From positions 91,764,253 to 91,828,252 of the forward strand of contig CM059579.1 in the NCBI GenBank assembly GCA_030386875.1: DNA of 64,000 nt. Direction: 5' to 3'. Source of the DNA: Morinoia aosen (lineage: Eukaryota > Arthropoda > Malacostraca > Amphipoda > Talitridae). Of the stretch, positions 10,191-21,768 are shown one piece after another; positions within the stretch are counted from its first letter, which is position 1, and every line of letters begins with the position of its first letter. A program made the position numbers and the translations under genes. Below the pieces are notes generated by a model. That model was not told the DNA's origin. It saw nothing but the letters and a program-made list of their open reading frames with translations, and made no database searches.

Positions 10191-11648
10191 ATATTTTCAA
10201 CACAATGAGAGCAGGAGACACAATTTTACTTCCATTAAAAAATACTTTGTAACCAAATTTCAACCAGCTTTGAAAACAAATGAGTCAATTCCATCTCCCA
10301 ACAGTATGGTAGAAACCTTACAGTCAAAAGTATATATTTCATAAATTCTCATGAATATCTTATAGTTTTAAATCTTCTTGAAATGAAATTAAGAACTATA
10401 AAATATTCAGGCTGTTTTCCTCCAAATATTTCAGCCTAAAAAATGTAACAGACACTCCAATTATAAGGTCATTTGTGACAAATAGATAACATTACTGAAC
10501 TCATGCAGAGCATAATTGTGAGATTCACCAGTTCCTTAACCCAAGTTAAGGAATGGGATGGTGCAATCCACCAGTTCCCTCAACCCTTGCTTTACTTTTT
10601 TGCAGAATAGAGCAAGCAATAATTTTGTGCTAACTAATTTTGAACCCAAGAAAAATTGTATATTAAAATATTGTTTTTACTGGTGAGTTATTCCATAGTA
10701 GCAGCATTCAGCATATGAGTAGGAATACACCTATACCTCAGTTTAACAAATAAAAAAGGGAACCCCTGTCCGATAGTCCCGATTGACCAAAGCATCCAAC
10801 AGATATGTATACGCTACGCTATGCTATGAGTAGTTAATATCAATAACATTACAAAAATAGATAATTGTACTTTCAATCAAACACACCCAATACGACACTG
10901 AAAAATAACTACACACTGTAAAAACAAAATAAAGTCCATACCTGGTATGGAAATGCCACAACTAACCATCATTAACACTAACATCAAGACCTAAATGCGT
11001 ACTCAGCTGGGGGCAAAAGAAGCAAAAATTGAGAGCAATGCAATGCGATGCAGGTACTGAAACAGTGTTGTCAACAAGGCGACTGCTTGCCACCTAGTAG
11101 TCAGCTTTGGACCTAACGGACTTTTTCCGTAGTGCTTGCGACTTTTCAATAAAATTGGTAGAATTTGTCCATAGAATCCAAAATCCGCTAAAACAGGGTC
11201 TGCAAAACCAAGGCATGAGTGTGGTATCTAGGCTAAGTGACCCAAATAAAAAACGTATGTATTTATTGAAATATCATTAATGTGTGACTGACAGAGTAAT
11301 CTTTATATTGATTTGAATCAATTGTGAATGTGTGCGCAAGTATTAACATTGGTGGGCTATTATTGATTGAGCATGGGAGATTGGCACGAAGACCTCCAGA
11401 TAGAAAGCCAAAGAAGTGAGAGGCCAAACTCAAGACACCCAGAGCTCTACTGCATCAGTCTCCACAACGTTGGAGGCAGAAGGGCACAGCCCACATTTTG
11501 TGTCAAGATGCTACTCCCTAGGGCCTGGATTGCAGGCATCCCTCCCATCTGAAGAAGCCACTCCCATACTCACTCAGGTCAAGCCTAAGGTTAACATAGA
11601 CCAATCAGCAGGAAGCAACTCTGCTGCAGCTTCATGAGTCGTTGTGTG
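10191..11648. other. No gene recognised
   Basis: AT-rich sequence. A tandem-like CCAGTTCCYT...CCAGTTCCCT pair lies at 10527-10582, and small CTATGCTA-type repeats at 10808-10828. The frames around 11367-11637 are Ser/Pro/Gly-rich and unrecognised. Confidence 0.45.
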
Positions 11649-13010
11649 TACAGTGGCATGCAAAAGTTTTCAACACATTGCATATTATAAGATTTTTCAA
11701 AAAGAACGTGATGGTTTGATGTGAAATTCGGTTAGAATATGAGAAAAAAGCCTCATACTTGAATGCTATAGAGATAATGAAAAAATTGAATAAATCAAGT
11801 TTTACTGGCAAATTTGTCAAATTCCCCTGAGTACAAGTTTTAAAAATATTAAAGTTTTTATTCCTTTTCCTGCCATTTCATTAACCCGTTTCATGCACAT
11901 ATCTTTGATTTAGTTTTAATATGCTAGACAACTCTCCAGGCAATCACAACACTTTGATATTAGCCATGTAAAGAGTGCACATTAACTTCTGCTATTCTGA
12001 TGTTTAAATCATGAAAACCAAAACAAAATCTCTCTACTGATCTTAGGGAAAGAATTATTAAGAACAATGAATGATTGGGTAACCAAATAATATCTAGCCA
12101 GCTGAAAATTCAGATTTTCAACATTAGAGCCATTATTCATACCTGGGAAAATTGTTGAACAACTTGTGCTTGCGAGCTTCAAAGAACTGGCAGGCCAAAG
12201 AAAATTGGTCAAACTTCTGGAAGCTGGATAATACAGAAAGTGAAACAGAACCCTTTTATAACCCATGCAGAGATTCAGGAAGATTTACAGCAAGCTGGGA
12301 TGGAAGCAGGGATGGAAAAAACCCTGGGTTTTTTAAAAAAAAAACAACCCCCATGGGTTTTTTTGGGTTAAATTGGGTTTTATGGGTTTTATTGTTTTTT
12401 TTGGGCTTTATTGGGTTTTTTGTAATATCTGTTTTTGTTTAAAAGAGTTATTCACACAGCTCCAGTTGCCCCTATTTCAGATTTATATATATACACTTAT
12501 TGAGTAAATATTGTTATTTGATTACTTTATTTCCAACACTATATTACATTATAATATGAATTATTACATTATATGAACAATATATGAATTAAGTTTGTCC
12601 ATCACAATTACCATTTACCAATTACCATATTCATAGAGACATAGCTCTGCAGTCTTAAGATATAAGATGTGCAAAGAGAATTGCTATGCTTGTCAATTCA
12701 TAGTAAGTTGTTTTAGCAGCAGACAGGCGCAAGTCATGTGAGAGGGAAGCACCATGCAGATCATAAGTAACCACCACAAGCAACTTGAAGCAAGACAGCT
12801 GCACATCACTTAACAGTCATGCTGTTAACAACTTAACATGTGTATTGTGTGAGCTGGAGTGCTTAGCAGCGCAAGTCAAGTTAGTCAACCACACTGTTAC
12901 ATGTTACAACATGTGGTGACATGCCAAAATTTTTTTTTTAAAATTGGCCAAAAAAATCACATTTTGCAGTACAGGATAGCAACAAACACTAAAATGATTA
13001 GAAGTAAATG

Positions 13011-13292
13011 TGCGAGGAGTTTGCGAAGACTCGAACTCAGGACTAGAAATTACCGCACCGGAACGCTATCGACAGTGCTATCGATCACCCTAAAAGATAA
13101 TCGAAGCACAACAAAAGCAATGCTTGGCACAGTGATCGATCGATAGCGTGTCGGCGCGGTAATTTCTAGTCCTGAGTTCGAGTCTCGCAAACTCCTCGTA
13201 CATTTATTTCATTTGAAAAACCTTGTGGAAGCAGTGTCTTCCCGTACCAGATTCATTAACTGTTTCTGGGGGTGACTAGACTTTGAACTCTT
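13011..13292 (+). mobile_element. SINE with internal foldback, inserted in hAT 2a
   Basis: A 282-bp insertion flanked by 15-bp duplications, GATTAGAAGTAAATG (12996-13010) and GATTGGAAGTAAATG (13293-13307). The sister hAT copy 2b (near 59520) lacks it and keeps a single target. The first 190 bp form a near-perfect hairpin: TGCGAGGAGTTTGCGA at 13011 pairs with TCGCAAACTCCTCGTA ending at 13200. Each arm carries GAGTTCGAGTCTCGC, or its inverse, which resembles a tRNA B box. The remaining 90 bp is a unique tail. TSD length points to LINE-mediated insertion. Confidence 0.75.
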
Positions 13293-13448
13293 GATTGGAA
13301 GTAAATGCTTTAACAGATTCCATCGTTAAATTTGTTCCAGTGCAGCTTGAATGCTCACCATAGGCCATTCGTTTCTTTACTTTCTCACCCCATGATGGCT
13401 GCGGTCGTGTCCTACCCCATCTGACTATAATTGTTAAGACTTATTTCA

Positions 13449-13890
13449 GGCAAAGCTCTCACAGGAGACTGATATTGAAGAGTGGTTGGCTGAGTACAAT
13501 CCGGAGTTCATCGCTGCACTTTATTCCTATAAATTGAAGGACTCCAACATCTTCCCAAAACACATGTGCAATGAGAATATCACTACGACAATGACTCCTT
13601 GTTGATGGTGGGATATTCAAGACATGAAACAGCAGAAAATGCAGATTCCTGAAAAAACACTGCCAGAGGGTTTCTGCAAGTTCATAAGCAATCTTCATTC
13701 TTGCCCCGCAAGTTCAGGATCCATTGAGAGAATTTTCTCAACATTTGGAATTGTGTGGAATAAATTGAGAAATAGATTAGGATCAGAACGTGCACAGAAA
13801 TTGGTCTCAGTATATCGCCACCTCACAAATGATCATGATGTGGATGACAACGATGAAATGGCAGTGGATGTAGAAAGAGAAACACAGTAG
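13449..13890 (+). pseudogene. hAT transposase, C-terminal dimerisation domain (copy 2a)
   Basis: The frame at 13624-13890 reads CPASSGSIERIFSTFGIVWN followed by KLRNRLGSERAQKLVSVYRHL, the conserved C-terminal block by which hAT transposases dimerise. Upstream, in the same general register but broken by a stop, lie AEYNPEFIAALYSYKLKDSN and WWDIQDMKQQ, the region just before the block. An acidic tail follows the domain. The DNA-binding zinc finger and the catalytic Asp residues are not present in this copy, which appears internally deleted. The same block is in copy 2b on the other strand. Confidence 0.8.
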
Positions 13891-14770
13891 TACTGTAGAA
13901 GCAGTCTAGTCTAGAAGACAGGGAAAATTCAGTAGTCTCTATATTATCAAGTAGTCATACGGCATTTGTTCCTAAATTTTTGTTTTATTACTTAGGAAAT
14001 GGAATTCATGAAAATATATTAGTCCCTCGAGTTTTTTTGTGATTAAGGTTTTTCTAATTTGATTTACATAGGGTTGGTGTTTTGTTTTTCAATGTTTTCT
14101 TGTCATAGTCATACACAAGACTTAGATACATTTTTTGACAAGATAAATATTTAGCTTATTTTGATTCTATAAGCTTGAAAACAAATAAAATTTAAATAAA
14201 AATAATAAAACCCAAAAAACCCCACTATTTAGTGGGTTTTTTAGTGTGGGTTTTTTTAGGCTTTTTTGGGTGGGTTTTTACGTGCCAACCTTGGATGCAA
14301 GTGAGCTTAGACACTATTAGTGGGATGCTACACTGCCAAGGTGTGTACTCTAGATCTCTCAGAAAACTCCTCTCTTTTTGTAAAAATACATAAAAGCTTG
14401 CTTGAAATTTGTAGGTGTACCAGGATAAGCAATCTGAATTTGGGGATAATGTATTGTGGTCTGACAAACTTAGATTGAGCTGTTTGGGCAAAACATGTCA
14501 ACTCATGTTTTGCAGAAGACTGGGTATGCTCAAAAATCAACTAAAACAATCCTAACAGTGACATTAAGTGGAGGCAGCATAATGGTGTAGGGGTTTTTGC
14601 ATCTAATGTTTTTTTGTAAAATTGAAGTGACAGCATAAAGGAGGGATAGATTCAAATATGGTAAGATTTTATAAAAGTATCTCAAGCAACCTGTAACAGC
14701 ATCAGGTCTTGGAAGAGAATTTCTATTCAACAAGACAACAATTTTAAGCACCTAGCAAAATAAATAAAAA

Positions 14771-15117
14771 GATTAGATTGGACATTAGTTTAAGTCTCGC
14801 TAACCACAAAAAAGCATTCCAAAGAGAGAGAGGCACCATTTAGTATAGTGGTGAGGGAATGCAGAATCTATGCAGAAGAGGCATAGAAACAGCAAGTTGA
14901 GAAATAAATTTGTGAAAAAAGATTGAAGTTGAAGACGAAAGTAGTAGGTGCAGAAAAACAGGACAGCAGTGAACCAAAAAAGGTGGTCTTTAACATAAAA
15001 ATAAACATTTCATTTCAAAAAAAGAAGGCATTCCTAACTTTCAGCTTAGGCCTTAACACATTTGTCCCTTGGGAGTACTAATTCCCATAGATACAATAGT
15101 TGTGACCCCCTGAGGGG
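14771..15117 (-). mobile_element. SINE-like element, copy 3
   Basis: Full-length member of the CCCCTCAGGGGG family inserted in the Tc1 transposase gene. Flanks read GCAAAATAA (14751-14760 region) and GCAACAAAATAA (15120-15131), an imperfect duplication of the Tc1 sequence. More diverged than copies 1 and 2, including the loss of the GCGCT motif. Confidence 0.8.
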
Positions 15118-15159
15118 AGGCAACAAAATAATTGTTTGAGGATAATTATTATTACTATG

Positions 15160-15505
15160 AAAGAAACTTTTAGCCTCCCTTTACTATGGCAAAGATATTC
15201 CAAGAGAGGAAGGATGAAGGCACCATTTAGTATGGAGTTGAGGGAACATGGAATCTATGCACAAGGTGCATAGAAACAGTGAGCTGAGAAAGAAGATCAT
15301 GAAACAAGAAAAATTTGAAGAAGAAAGTAGTAGGTGCTGAAAAACAGGACAGTGGTGAACCAAAAAAAAGATGGTACATAACAGAACAAAAACTAATTCT
15401 ATTATAACCACAAGAAAGCCTACCAAATCTTTAGCTTGAGCCCTAACTTAGTCCCCCTGAGAGCGGTAATTTACACATACACAATAGTTGTATCCCCCTG
15501 AGGGG
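15160..15505 (-). mobile_element. SINE-like element, copy 4
   Basis: Second member inserted in the same Tc1 gene, with duplication GAGGATAAT (15139-15147 and about 15513-15521). At the 3' end the usual CTAATC-type tail is replaced by sequence rich in TAT and TTA. That supports the idea that this end is a variable, template-independent tail. Confidence 0.78.
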
Positions 15506-15612
15506 TGGTCAGAGGATAATGACATCACCATGTTACTATGGCCAAGTATGTCACCTGATCTCAATCTTATTGAGAACTTGCAAAAAAGAATTGAAGTAGA
15601 GGGTTAACTGTT

Positions 15613-16693
15613 GGATTAGATGTTAGTTTAAGCCTCCCTAACAGCTAAAAAGAAGTTCCAAAGAGAGGAAGGAGGAAGACACCATTTAGCATGGAGATAA
15701 AGAAATTTGGAATCTACGCACAAGGGGCATAGACACATTAAGGTCACTTCAGGCCACACTTGGCCCGCACACCCAATAAACAAACCAACATGTCTAATTA
15801 TTCAAAAAACTAAGGCCTGAATCAAAAAAATGAGTAGATGAAATTGTGTTTCTTTTTAAAAATTACATATAATATTCAAATTTCATATGAATCAGACCAT
15901 AAAAAAGTTTCTAATTTTGTTAAAAAAAAAGTATTTTTTTTCTTCTTTTTTTTTGGAAATTACTATTCACAATGAGAATATGAAGTAATGCATGGAGATT
16001 ATCGAAATAAAAATGAAAACAGCATTCAATTACCTAAATTGTCCATGATATTACATTTCTAGAAATTTATTTTTGTTTTTTTGGCTCTCCTGAAAAATCA
16101 TATATTTGAACATTCAAAAGAGTAAAAGTCTTTCAGTTTTCATGATAGAACAAAACCAGAGACAGTTTTAGAATCCTTGAAACATTTCTAACAATAGAAC
16201 GGTCTCAAACATGCAAATTTGACCGAAATTTTTGTTATCAAGCTCAAAACCCAAAATTATTTTTTATGCTAAATATTTATAAAATATGGTATATCAAAAA
16301 ATTTTTACAATTTTGCATTGTACCATTGTTAGAAATGTTCTGAGAATTCTAAAACTGTCTTTGGTTTTGTTTTAGCATGAAAACTCAATGACTTCTACTC
16401 TTTTGAAATATCCATTAAAATGTACCAAAAAACTAATATTCCGTATTTTCAAAAAAAAAAATACGGCCTAAGTCGAAAAAGTTACATGAGTAAAAAATGT
16501 GCATTCTCAACAAATACATATACTGGCCAAATTTCAAACGAATTGGATGAAAATAACTAAAATTGTGAAGTGACCCCCTTAAGTTGAGAAAGAAGTTTAT
16601 GAAACAAAATTAAAGGTGAAGAAGTAGCAGGTGCTAAAAAAGAGTGCAGCAGTGCTAATTCCTATAGATACAATAGTTGTAACCCCTGAAAAG
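15613..16693 (-). mobile_element. SINE-like element, copy 5 (split, internally deleted)
   Basis: A member interrupted by TTAA element #4 at 15742-16578. Family sequence resumes after it with GTTGAGAAAGAAG. About 110 bp between CAGCAGTG and CTAATTCC (near 16650) is missing. An imperfect duplication of about 11 bp flanks it (GGTTAACTGTT and GGTTCATTGTA). It lies in the same Tc1 gene. Confidence 0.75.
15742..16578. mobile_element. TTAA-flanked hairpin element #4
   Basis: TTAA at 15738-15741 and 16579-16582 flank 837 bp, with ends GGTCACTTCAGGCC and, inverted, GGGGGTCACTTCACAATTT. The internal hairpin arms at about 16130-16195 and 16320-16400 share sequence with elements #2 and #6 (AGAACAAAACC...CAGTTTTAGAATCCTT...ACATTTCTAACA). 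No ORF. The host SINE-like sequence is continuous across it with one TTAA. Confidence 0.86.
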
Positions 16694-17052
16694 GTTCATT
16701 GTAAGAACCCTCAGAATTTGAAGCAACTTGAGGGTATTTGTAAAGAAAAATAGATGAAGATTACACCAGCATTTATAAAAAAGATTGTTTCAACGTATGG
16801 TAAAAGGGTGGAAGCTGGGAAACCAAATAAAGGCTATAGAACTTAATTTTAGTAAATGCATTCATAACATTTGCATAGGGTAATTTGACAAATTTTTCAA
16901 CAAAACTTAGATTTCTAAATTTTCCTATTAGCCTAATAGCATTGACAAATAAGGCTTTTTCTGGTATTCTGACAGCATTTCACATCAAATCATTTACTTA
17001 TTGTAAAATCTCATAATATGCATTGTGTTCAAAACTTTTGTGGATCACTGTA

Positions 17053-17828
17053 ACTGCTGTTCCATATGTAGGCAATATCCATCTATATTAGGTTCTTTAT
17101 TGGTAGGTTGATACAGTCCCTCCTTTTTGTGTTTTTGTATGTTTTTAAAATTGTCTGAGTATTTGAATAAAGAAAACAGGACATATATAAACCAGTGACC
17201 TAGGTTGGAAGTGTCTGTAATCATTCACCAGAAACCATTGCTTGAACATAGATTGGTTGGTTACAACTGATGTATATGAGTGATAGCAATTGTGGCTACA
17301 CGTGTTATTGGCAAGACCCACTATAGTTTTTTTGCAGAGGATCGAGGGTCCTTTCTGTCCTTCAACAACAGAATCCCTTCAGCCTGCAAAATGCTTACTG
17401 GCCACATGAGTTGTGCTATACAATACATTTTGACATCAATTACTTGCATGGTCAATGACTTTTTCTTTATACCAAAAAACTTTCTGCGGCTGACAACCCA
17501 GAAGTACCTGATCTTGGGCCTAGCCCAAATTCACTCCTGCATTTAGCAGAAAGCACTTCTGATCGCAGTAATTTAAAACTTCTTTGTTGTATTCCACTTG
17601 GCTTGCTCAAATTGACTGATCACCTTGCCATGAACATTGAAGAATTATCTAAGGGACACTATTCAAGAGAAAAGATTGGATGAGTTATACTTCATAAGTG
17701 AAAAGCAACTCTTAGTAGGGATTAAGTTTTTTTGAAGAGAGTGAAATTCAACTAAAAACACAACTATCACAGCAGTGAAATAGTTTGATAACTGATAATG
17801 CATACCTTGCATTTTTTGGAACTTCTTA
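17053..17828. other. No gene recognised
   Basis: AT-rich sequence between the Tc1 element and the large hAT composite. The frame at 17280-17546 has no motif I recognise and low coding character. Confidence 0.45.
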
Positions 17829-17959
17829 GCCAGAGCTAGTGATGCAATAAAAACGGTTTTATTTGATTGCGGTTTTTTTTGCAAAAAAACGTGTTTTTTA
17901 TGTGTTTTTTTTTGTTTTTTTTTTGCACACGTCAATTTTGTTAGGCATATGTCTGGGTT

Positions 17960-18930
17960 TTTTTTGGACACCTGAAATATATTAATATCCATGTTTTTTA
18001 GTCATTTTATTGTTATAAAAACATCAAAAAGAAACCATACAGTAAAAGTGGTGGCAGATAACCCACAATTTCCTAGAGGCGTCTAAGAGGAACAGCAGGA
18101 GCCACAGAACTTATATTGATGGAGTCAAAATTTGGAGCTTACTATCTCTACTATGCCTGATTTTATTTTTATGTGACCAAAAAAATCAGACTTTGCAGAG
18201 ATAATAAGGGTAAATCTGAAGGATATGTCAGTTATCGATTTTGTAAATTTTGATGCCTAACTTAAGCATAGTTAATAAGATCGAAATAAACAAGTTTTCT
18301 TCTATGCACTTTCCGTCTCAAATGAGTATTTTATTAGTTATAGCGGTAAATGACTTACCACAACTCCTGTGTTTGAAGCGGCAAGTAATTCAAGGAGCAC
18401 GTCGGACAGCAACACTGCAATGCGCACTCGCTTCCAGCGCGATCGTCATCAAAGAAGAAACCAAACCTACCGCTATACCTTGTTTAATACTCTTTTGATG
18501 AGAAAAGTGCATAGAAGAAAAGTTTTTTTTTTCGATGTTATTACCATGATTCAAGCAACAAAAATTCGAAAATTGATGAGTAGCTGTTTATTCGAGCGCA
18601 TTCGTCATCAAAGACGAAACTAAACTTATCGCTATAAATCGTAAAATACTCATTTGAGATGGAAGGTGCGTAGAAGAAAACTTGTTTATTTTGATTCAAT
18701 TGATTAGGTTCAGGCACCAAAAAGTGGAAAATCGATAACTGACATATCCTTCAGATTTACCATTATAAGCTCTGAATTTTGACTCCATCAATATAAGTTC
18801 TGTGGCTCTTGCTGTACCTCTTAGACTCTAGGTAATTGTGGATTATCTGCCACCACTTTTACTGTATGGTTTCTTTTTCATGTTTTCATTACAAAACAAT
18901 GACTAAAAAACATAGATATTAATATATTTA
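17960..18930. repeat. Long inverted repeat inside hAT family 3
   Basis: About 230-480 bp at 17978-18350 is mirrored at 18640-18925. Both arms hold ACAGTAAAAGTGGTGGCAGA, GATATGTCAGTTATCGATTT and AAACAAGTTTTCTTCTA in opposite orientation. The centre (18350-18640) holds CpG-richer blocks that recur, inverted, at 62230-62685. It contains no coding sequence I can defend. Confidence 0.7.
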
Positions 18931-18990
18931 AGGTGACCAAAAAAATATGCTGTTTTTTTAAAAAACATGTTTTTTTTACAAAAAATTCTG

Positions 18991-19664
18991 GGTCAATGTG
19001 AAGTTTAATGCAATCAGAAAAAAATAATTAGCAATCCCAGGAATCCCTAAATGAACCCATTTAAGAATGTTTTACACGAATGACATTCTGCTCGCTGATG
19101 CCTTATTTTCGAATAATTGAACTTGGAAGTTGGCTTTTGCACAAAAGGAAGCGAGCTTGTGAAACGTTATTTAATTAATAACGGAAGTTATTACAAACGT
19201 AAAGAGGTTGGGTCGGGAGGGGGAGGCACAGTTCTTCTAATGAAAATTATAAATAAAGCTTCTAACCAACCCATTTGGGTGATGACCGCAATCTTGTTGA
19301 CATCAGCTCTAAGATGGCAGCGCCCATGGTGGTTGCCATCTTAGAGCCGATGTAAACAAGATTGTGGTAGTCACTTTAATGGGTGGGTTAGAAGCTTTGT
19401 TTATAATTTTCGCTAGAAGAACTGTGCCTCCCCCTCACGACCCAACCTCTTTACGTTTGTAATAGGGGGTTAGCTTCCGTTTTTAATTAAATTACGCTCG
19501 CTTCCTTCGGCTCGGGAAGTCCAACTTCAAAGTTCAATGATTCGAAAATAAAGCATCAGCGAGCAGAATTTCGTTCTTGTAAAACGTTCTTAAATGGGTT
19601 CCTTTAGTGATTGTTTGGAATATAATTATTAATTTCCATGATTGCATTAAACTTCACATTGACC
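18991..19664. mobile_element. Palindromic 8-bp-TSD element, copy A
   Basis: 674 bp with ends GGTCAATGTGAAGTTTAATG and its inverse, flanked by a perfect AAATTCTG duplication (18983-18990 and 19665-19672). The two halves are near mirror images: GACATTCTGCTCGCTGATGC, AAACGTAAAGAGGTTGGGTC and the centre TAAGATGGCAGCGCCCATGG/TGGTTGCCATCTTA. No ORF. It sits inside hAT family 3. Confidence 0.88.
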
Positions 19665-20390
19665 AAATTCTGACTAATAAAAATGAATATTAATATATTC
19701 TCTGGTACCAAATATAACCATGCTGTTTTTTTACAAAGAATCATGACTAAAAAACAATATATTTTATGTGACCTAAAAAGCCCCATGCAGTTTTTTAAAA
19801 AAACATGTTTTTTACTAAAAAATCATGACTGAAAAAACATGAATAATATATTTGAGACCAAAAAAATGTTTTTGTACTAAAAAATCGTGACTAAAAAAAC
19901 ATGAATATATTTATGAGACCTAAAAAACCCCATGCTGTTTTTTAAAAAATATGTTTTTTTACAAACAATGATGTATAAGAAAACCTGGATATGAATATAT
20001 TTTATGCGACCAAAAAAACATGCTGTTTTATTTTATGTATTTTTCAAAAAAAATTGTGTCTTAAAATCATGGATATCAACATATTTTATGTTACCAAAAA
20101 ATCATTGTTTTTTTCAAACATGTTTTTTTTATTAAAAAGTTAATATTATTCATTTTTTGGTCACAAATTCTTTGTAAAAAAAACACCCCTCAGAGGGATA
20201 CAATTATTGTATCTATGGGAACTAGCGCTCCCAGGGGGACAATGTAAGGGCCCAAGTTGAGAGTTAGGTAGGCCTTCTTTTTGTTGAAATGAAATGTTTT
20301 TGTGATGTTAAGGACCACCTTTTTTTTGGTTCACTGCTGTCCTGTTTTTCAGCACCTACTACCAGGGTTGCGGAGTCGGTGGAATAAATT

Positions 20391-20640
20391 TGCGACTCCG
20401 ACTCCGACTCCGACTCCACCTTTCCAGAATTTGGCGACTCCGACTCCGACTCCGACTCCACCTTTTCAGAATTTGGCGACTCCGACTCCGACTCCGACTC
20501 CATCTTTTCAGAATTTGGCGACTCCGACTCCGACTCCGACTCCACCTTTCCAGAATTTGGCGACTCCGACTCCGACTCCGACTCCATTTCTCCAGAATTT
20601 GGCGACTCCAACACCGACTCCGCCTATTCACAATTTTGTG
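20391..20640 (+). repeat. 42-bp minisatellite of GACTCC repeats
   Basis: Five units of 42 bp, each with about four GACTCC hexamers plus ACCTTTYCAGAATTTGGC. CAGAAT starts at 20425, 20467, 20509, 20551 and 20593. It lies just inside the left TIR of hAT family 1. All three frames are open on both strands, but only as a by-product of the hexamer. Confidence 0.9.
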
Positions 20641-20937
20641 GCTCCAACTTCACCTATTCATAATTTATAAGATGAATATTTTATTTCTTAACTAGTGTAC
20701 ACAGACCGTCAAAAATGACGAGATTCAATACCTTTCTTCAACAAATTTCCGTTTGAGTGGAGTTTCCATGCTTTCAGCTTATTCCAAAGGTAACTTAAAT
20801 TTCTTATAATAGTAATAAACACTCAGAACACAGCATTTTTAAGCCGCAAGAGAAGTAGTTATAGCCGTTCGTGTCGTATCCAAGATACAGAAATTCAGCA
20901 TTACTGAAAGCAACTGCGAACTTGTGTATGTATATTT

Positions 20938-21009
20938 TAATATGCAATACAGTACATTGCAATACAGTATATTGTAATATACAATACAGCATATTGTAAT
21001 ATGCAATAC
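20938..21009. repeat. Short palindromic tandem repeat
   Basis: Four to five units of TGCAATACAGTATAT-like sequence in both orientations (ATATTGTAATATACAATACA). Likely hairpin-forming, with no other function visible. Confidence 0.6.
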
Positions 21010-21768
21010 CCCGCCGAACTCGGTATTCACGATACAAACTTGAGTATATAAGGCTATGGATCGCTCTAATTGTGATGAAAGTGACTTATTATAGAGCTAT
21101 TGCACAACGAAAATGAGTGTATTAATTGACCGTGAACTGGAACCAAGACCGCCCGTGCAAATTTTTTCCTATCAATTATTCTTAACAGCGTGACACAAAA
21201 CGTATAAATAAACACACGACAGTCATTCTTAGTAGTAAACAGTTGCAGGGTTGAAACCTGTGCATATATTCATTATATTCTTTATTATCGAACGACTTTT
21301 AAATTGACTACAGATTGTTAATAATCAAGATACTAGTGTACATGATTGGTCAAAAATGACGGGATCCAATGGTATCGTTTTAAAAAAATCTCAAGATAAA
21401 AATGGCAAACAAATATATCCATTGTAATAGTACCCGCGATTAAAATACAGTATTCTCATACTTGTGACTGGTAAAACTCGTATCATAGATACGGTCATTA
21501 AGCATATTTAAAAACGTCACAAACGCACACAACAACCAAGAAAATTGTATAACATAATACCTATCTGAATTGTAATTTAAATTATTGTTCGCAAGAGGTT
21601 TTTAAAAAATTTGCCATACCTTTCAAGCATTTAAATGCCTTTGAAATTTAAATGCGATGAGCCGCATTTTCTTGACAGTTGATTCGATTTTCACGCAATG
21701 GTTTTTACTTATAAACATAGGTGAGCAGATGCCTGATTTTTCATATTTCGATGGTATTTATGATACTG

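Larger units (their letters stand above)
12307..14293 (+). mobile_element. hAT element, family 2, copy a
   Basis: Ends CAGGGATGGAAAAA and, inverted at the right, CAAGGTTGGCACGT; flanked by 8-bp duplications GATGGAAG (12299-12306) and GATGCAAG (14294-14301), one mismatch. Poly-C/poly-G-interrupted subterminal runs of the AAACCC type lie at both ends (12310-12425 and 14205-14280). The 3' part encodes the hAT C-terminal dimerisation domain. The element lies inside the Tc1 transposase gene, whose reading resumes exactly after the duplication, and it contains a SINE at 13011. Confidence 0.88.
12030..16860 (+). pseudogene. Tc1-type transposase, decayed and split by insertions
   Basis: Pieces appear in gene order with frameshifts. 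At 12030-12306 the paired helix-turn-helix region includes RTGRPKKI, typical of the linker between the two DNA-binding domains. At 14294-14760 the catalytic start reads FGDNVLWSDKLRLSCLGKT, with the first Asp in WSD, followed by a degraded stretch ending near NNFKHLAK at the second Asp. At 15520-15605 it reads LLWPSMSPDLNLIENLQKRI, containing the final Glu of a DD34E triad. At 16693-16850 comes the C-terminal helix ending AGKPNKGYRT. Transposase of this family cuts and pastes the element at TA sites. Multiple stops make this copy dead. Confidence 0.82.
11651..17050 (+). mobile_element. Tc1-type element with five nested insertions
   Basis: Left TIR CAGTGGCATGCAAAAGTTTT and right TIR (inverted) CAGTGATCCACAAAAGTTTT, each bordered by TA, with inner TIR sequence around AATATGCA conserved on both sides. 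Removing the insertions (hAT 12307-14293, SINE-like copies at 14771, 15160 and 15613, and the TTAA element inside the last) leaves a roughly 1.7-2.4 kb Tc1-like unit containing a decayed transposase in the expected order. Confidence 0.85.

Noticed and set aside
10159..10344. Short frame spanning the end of SINE-like copy 2
   Set aside because: It crosses the element boundary and its TSD, so it cannot be a conserved gene.
20391..20640. Regular 42-bp units that could suggest a CRISPR array
   Set aside because: The units are almost wholly repeat with no variable spacers, the hexamer is internal to the unit, and the context is a eukaryotic hAT end.
20264..20695. Long open frames on both strands with Arg/Leu, Ser/Glu or Thr/Pro repeats
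   Set aside because: They are a by-product of the GACTCC hexamer, which opens every frame; there is no start, domain or composition argument for a protein.
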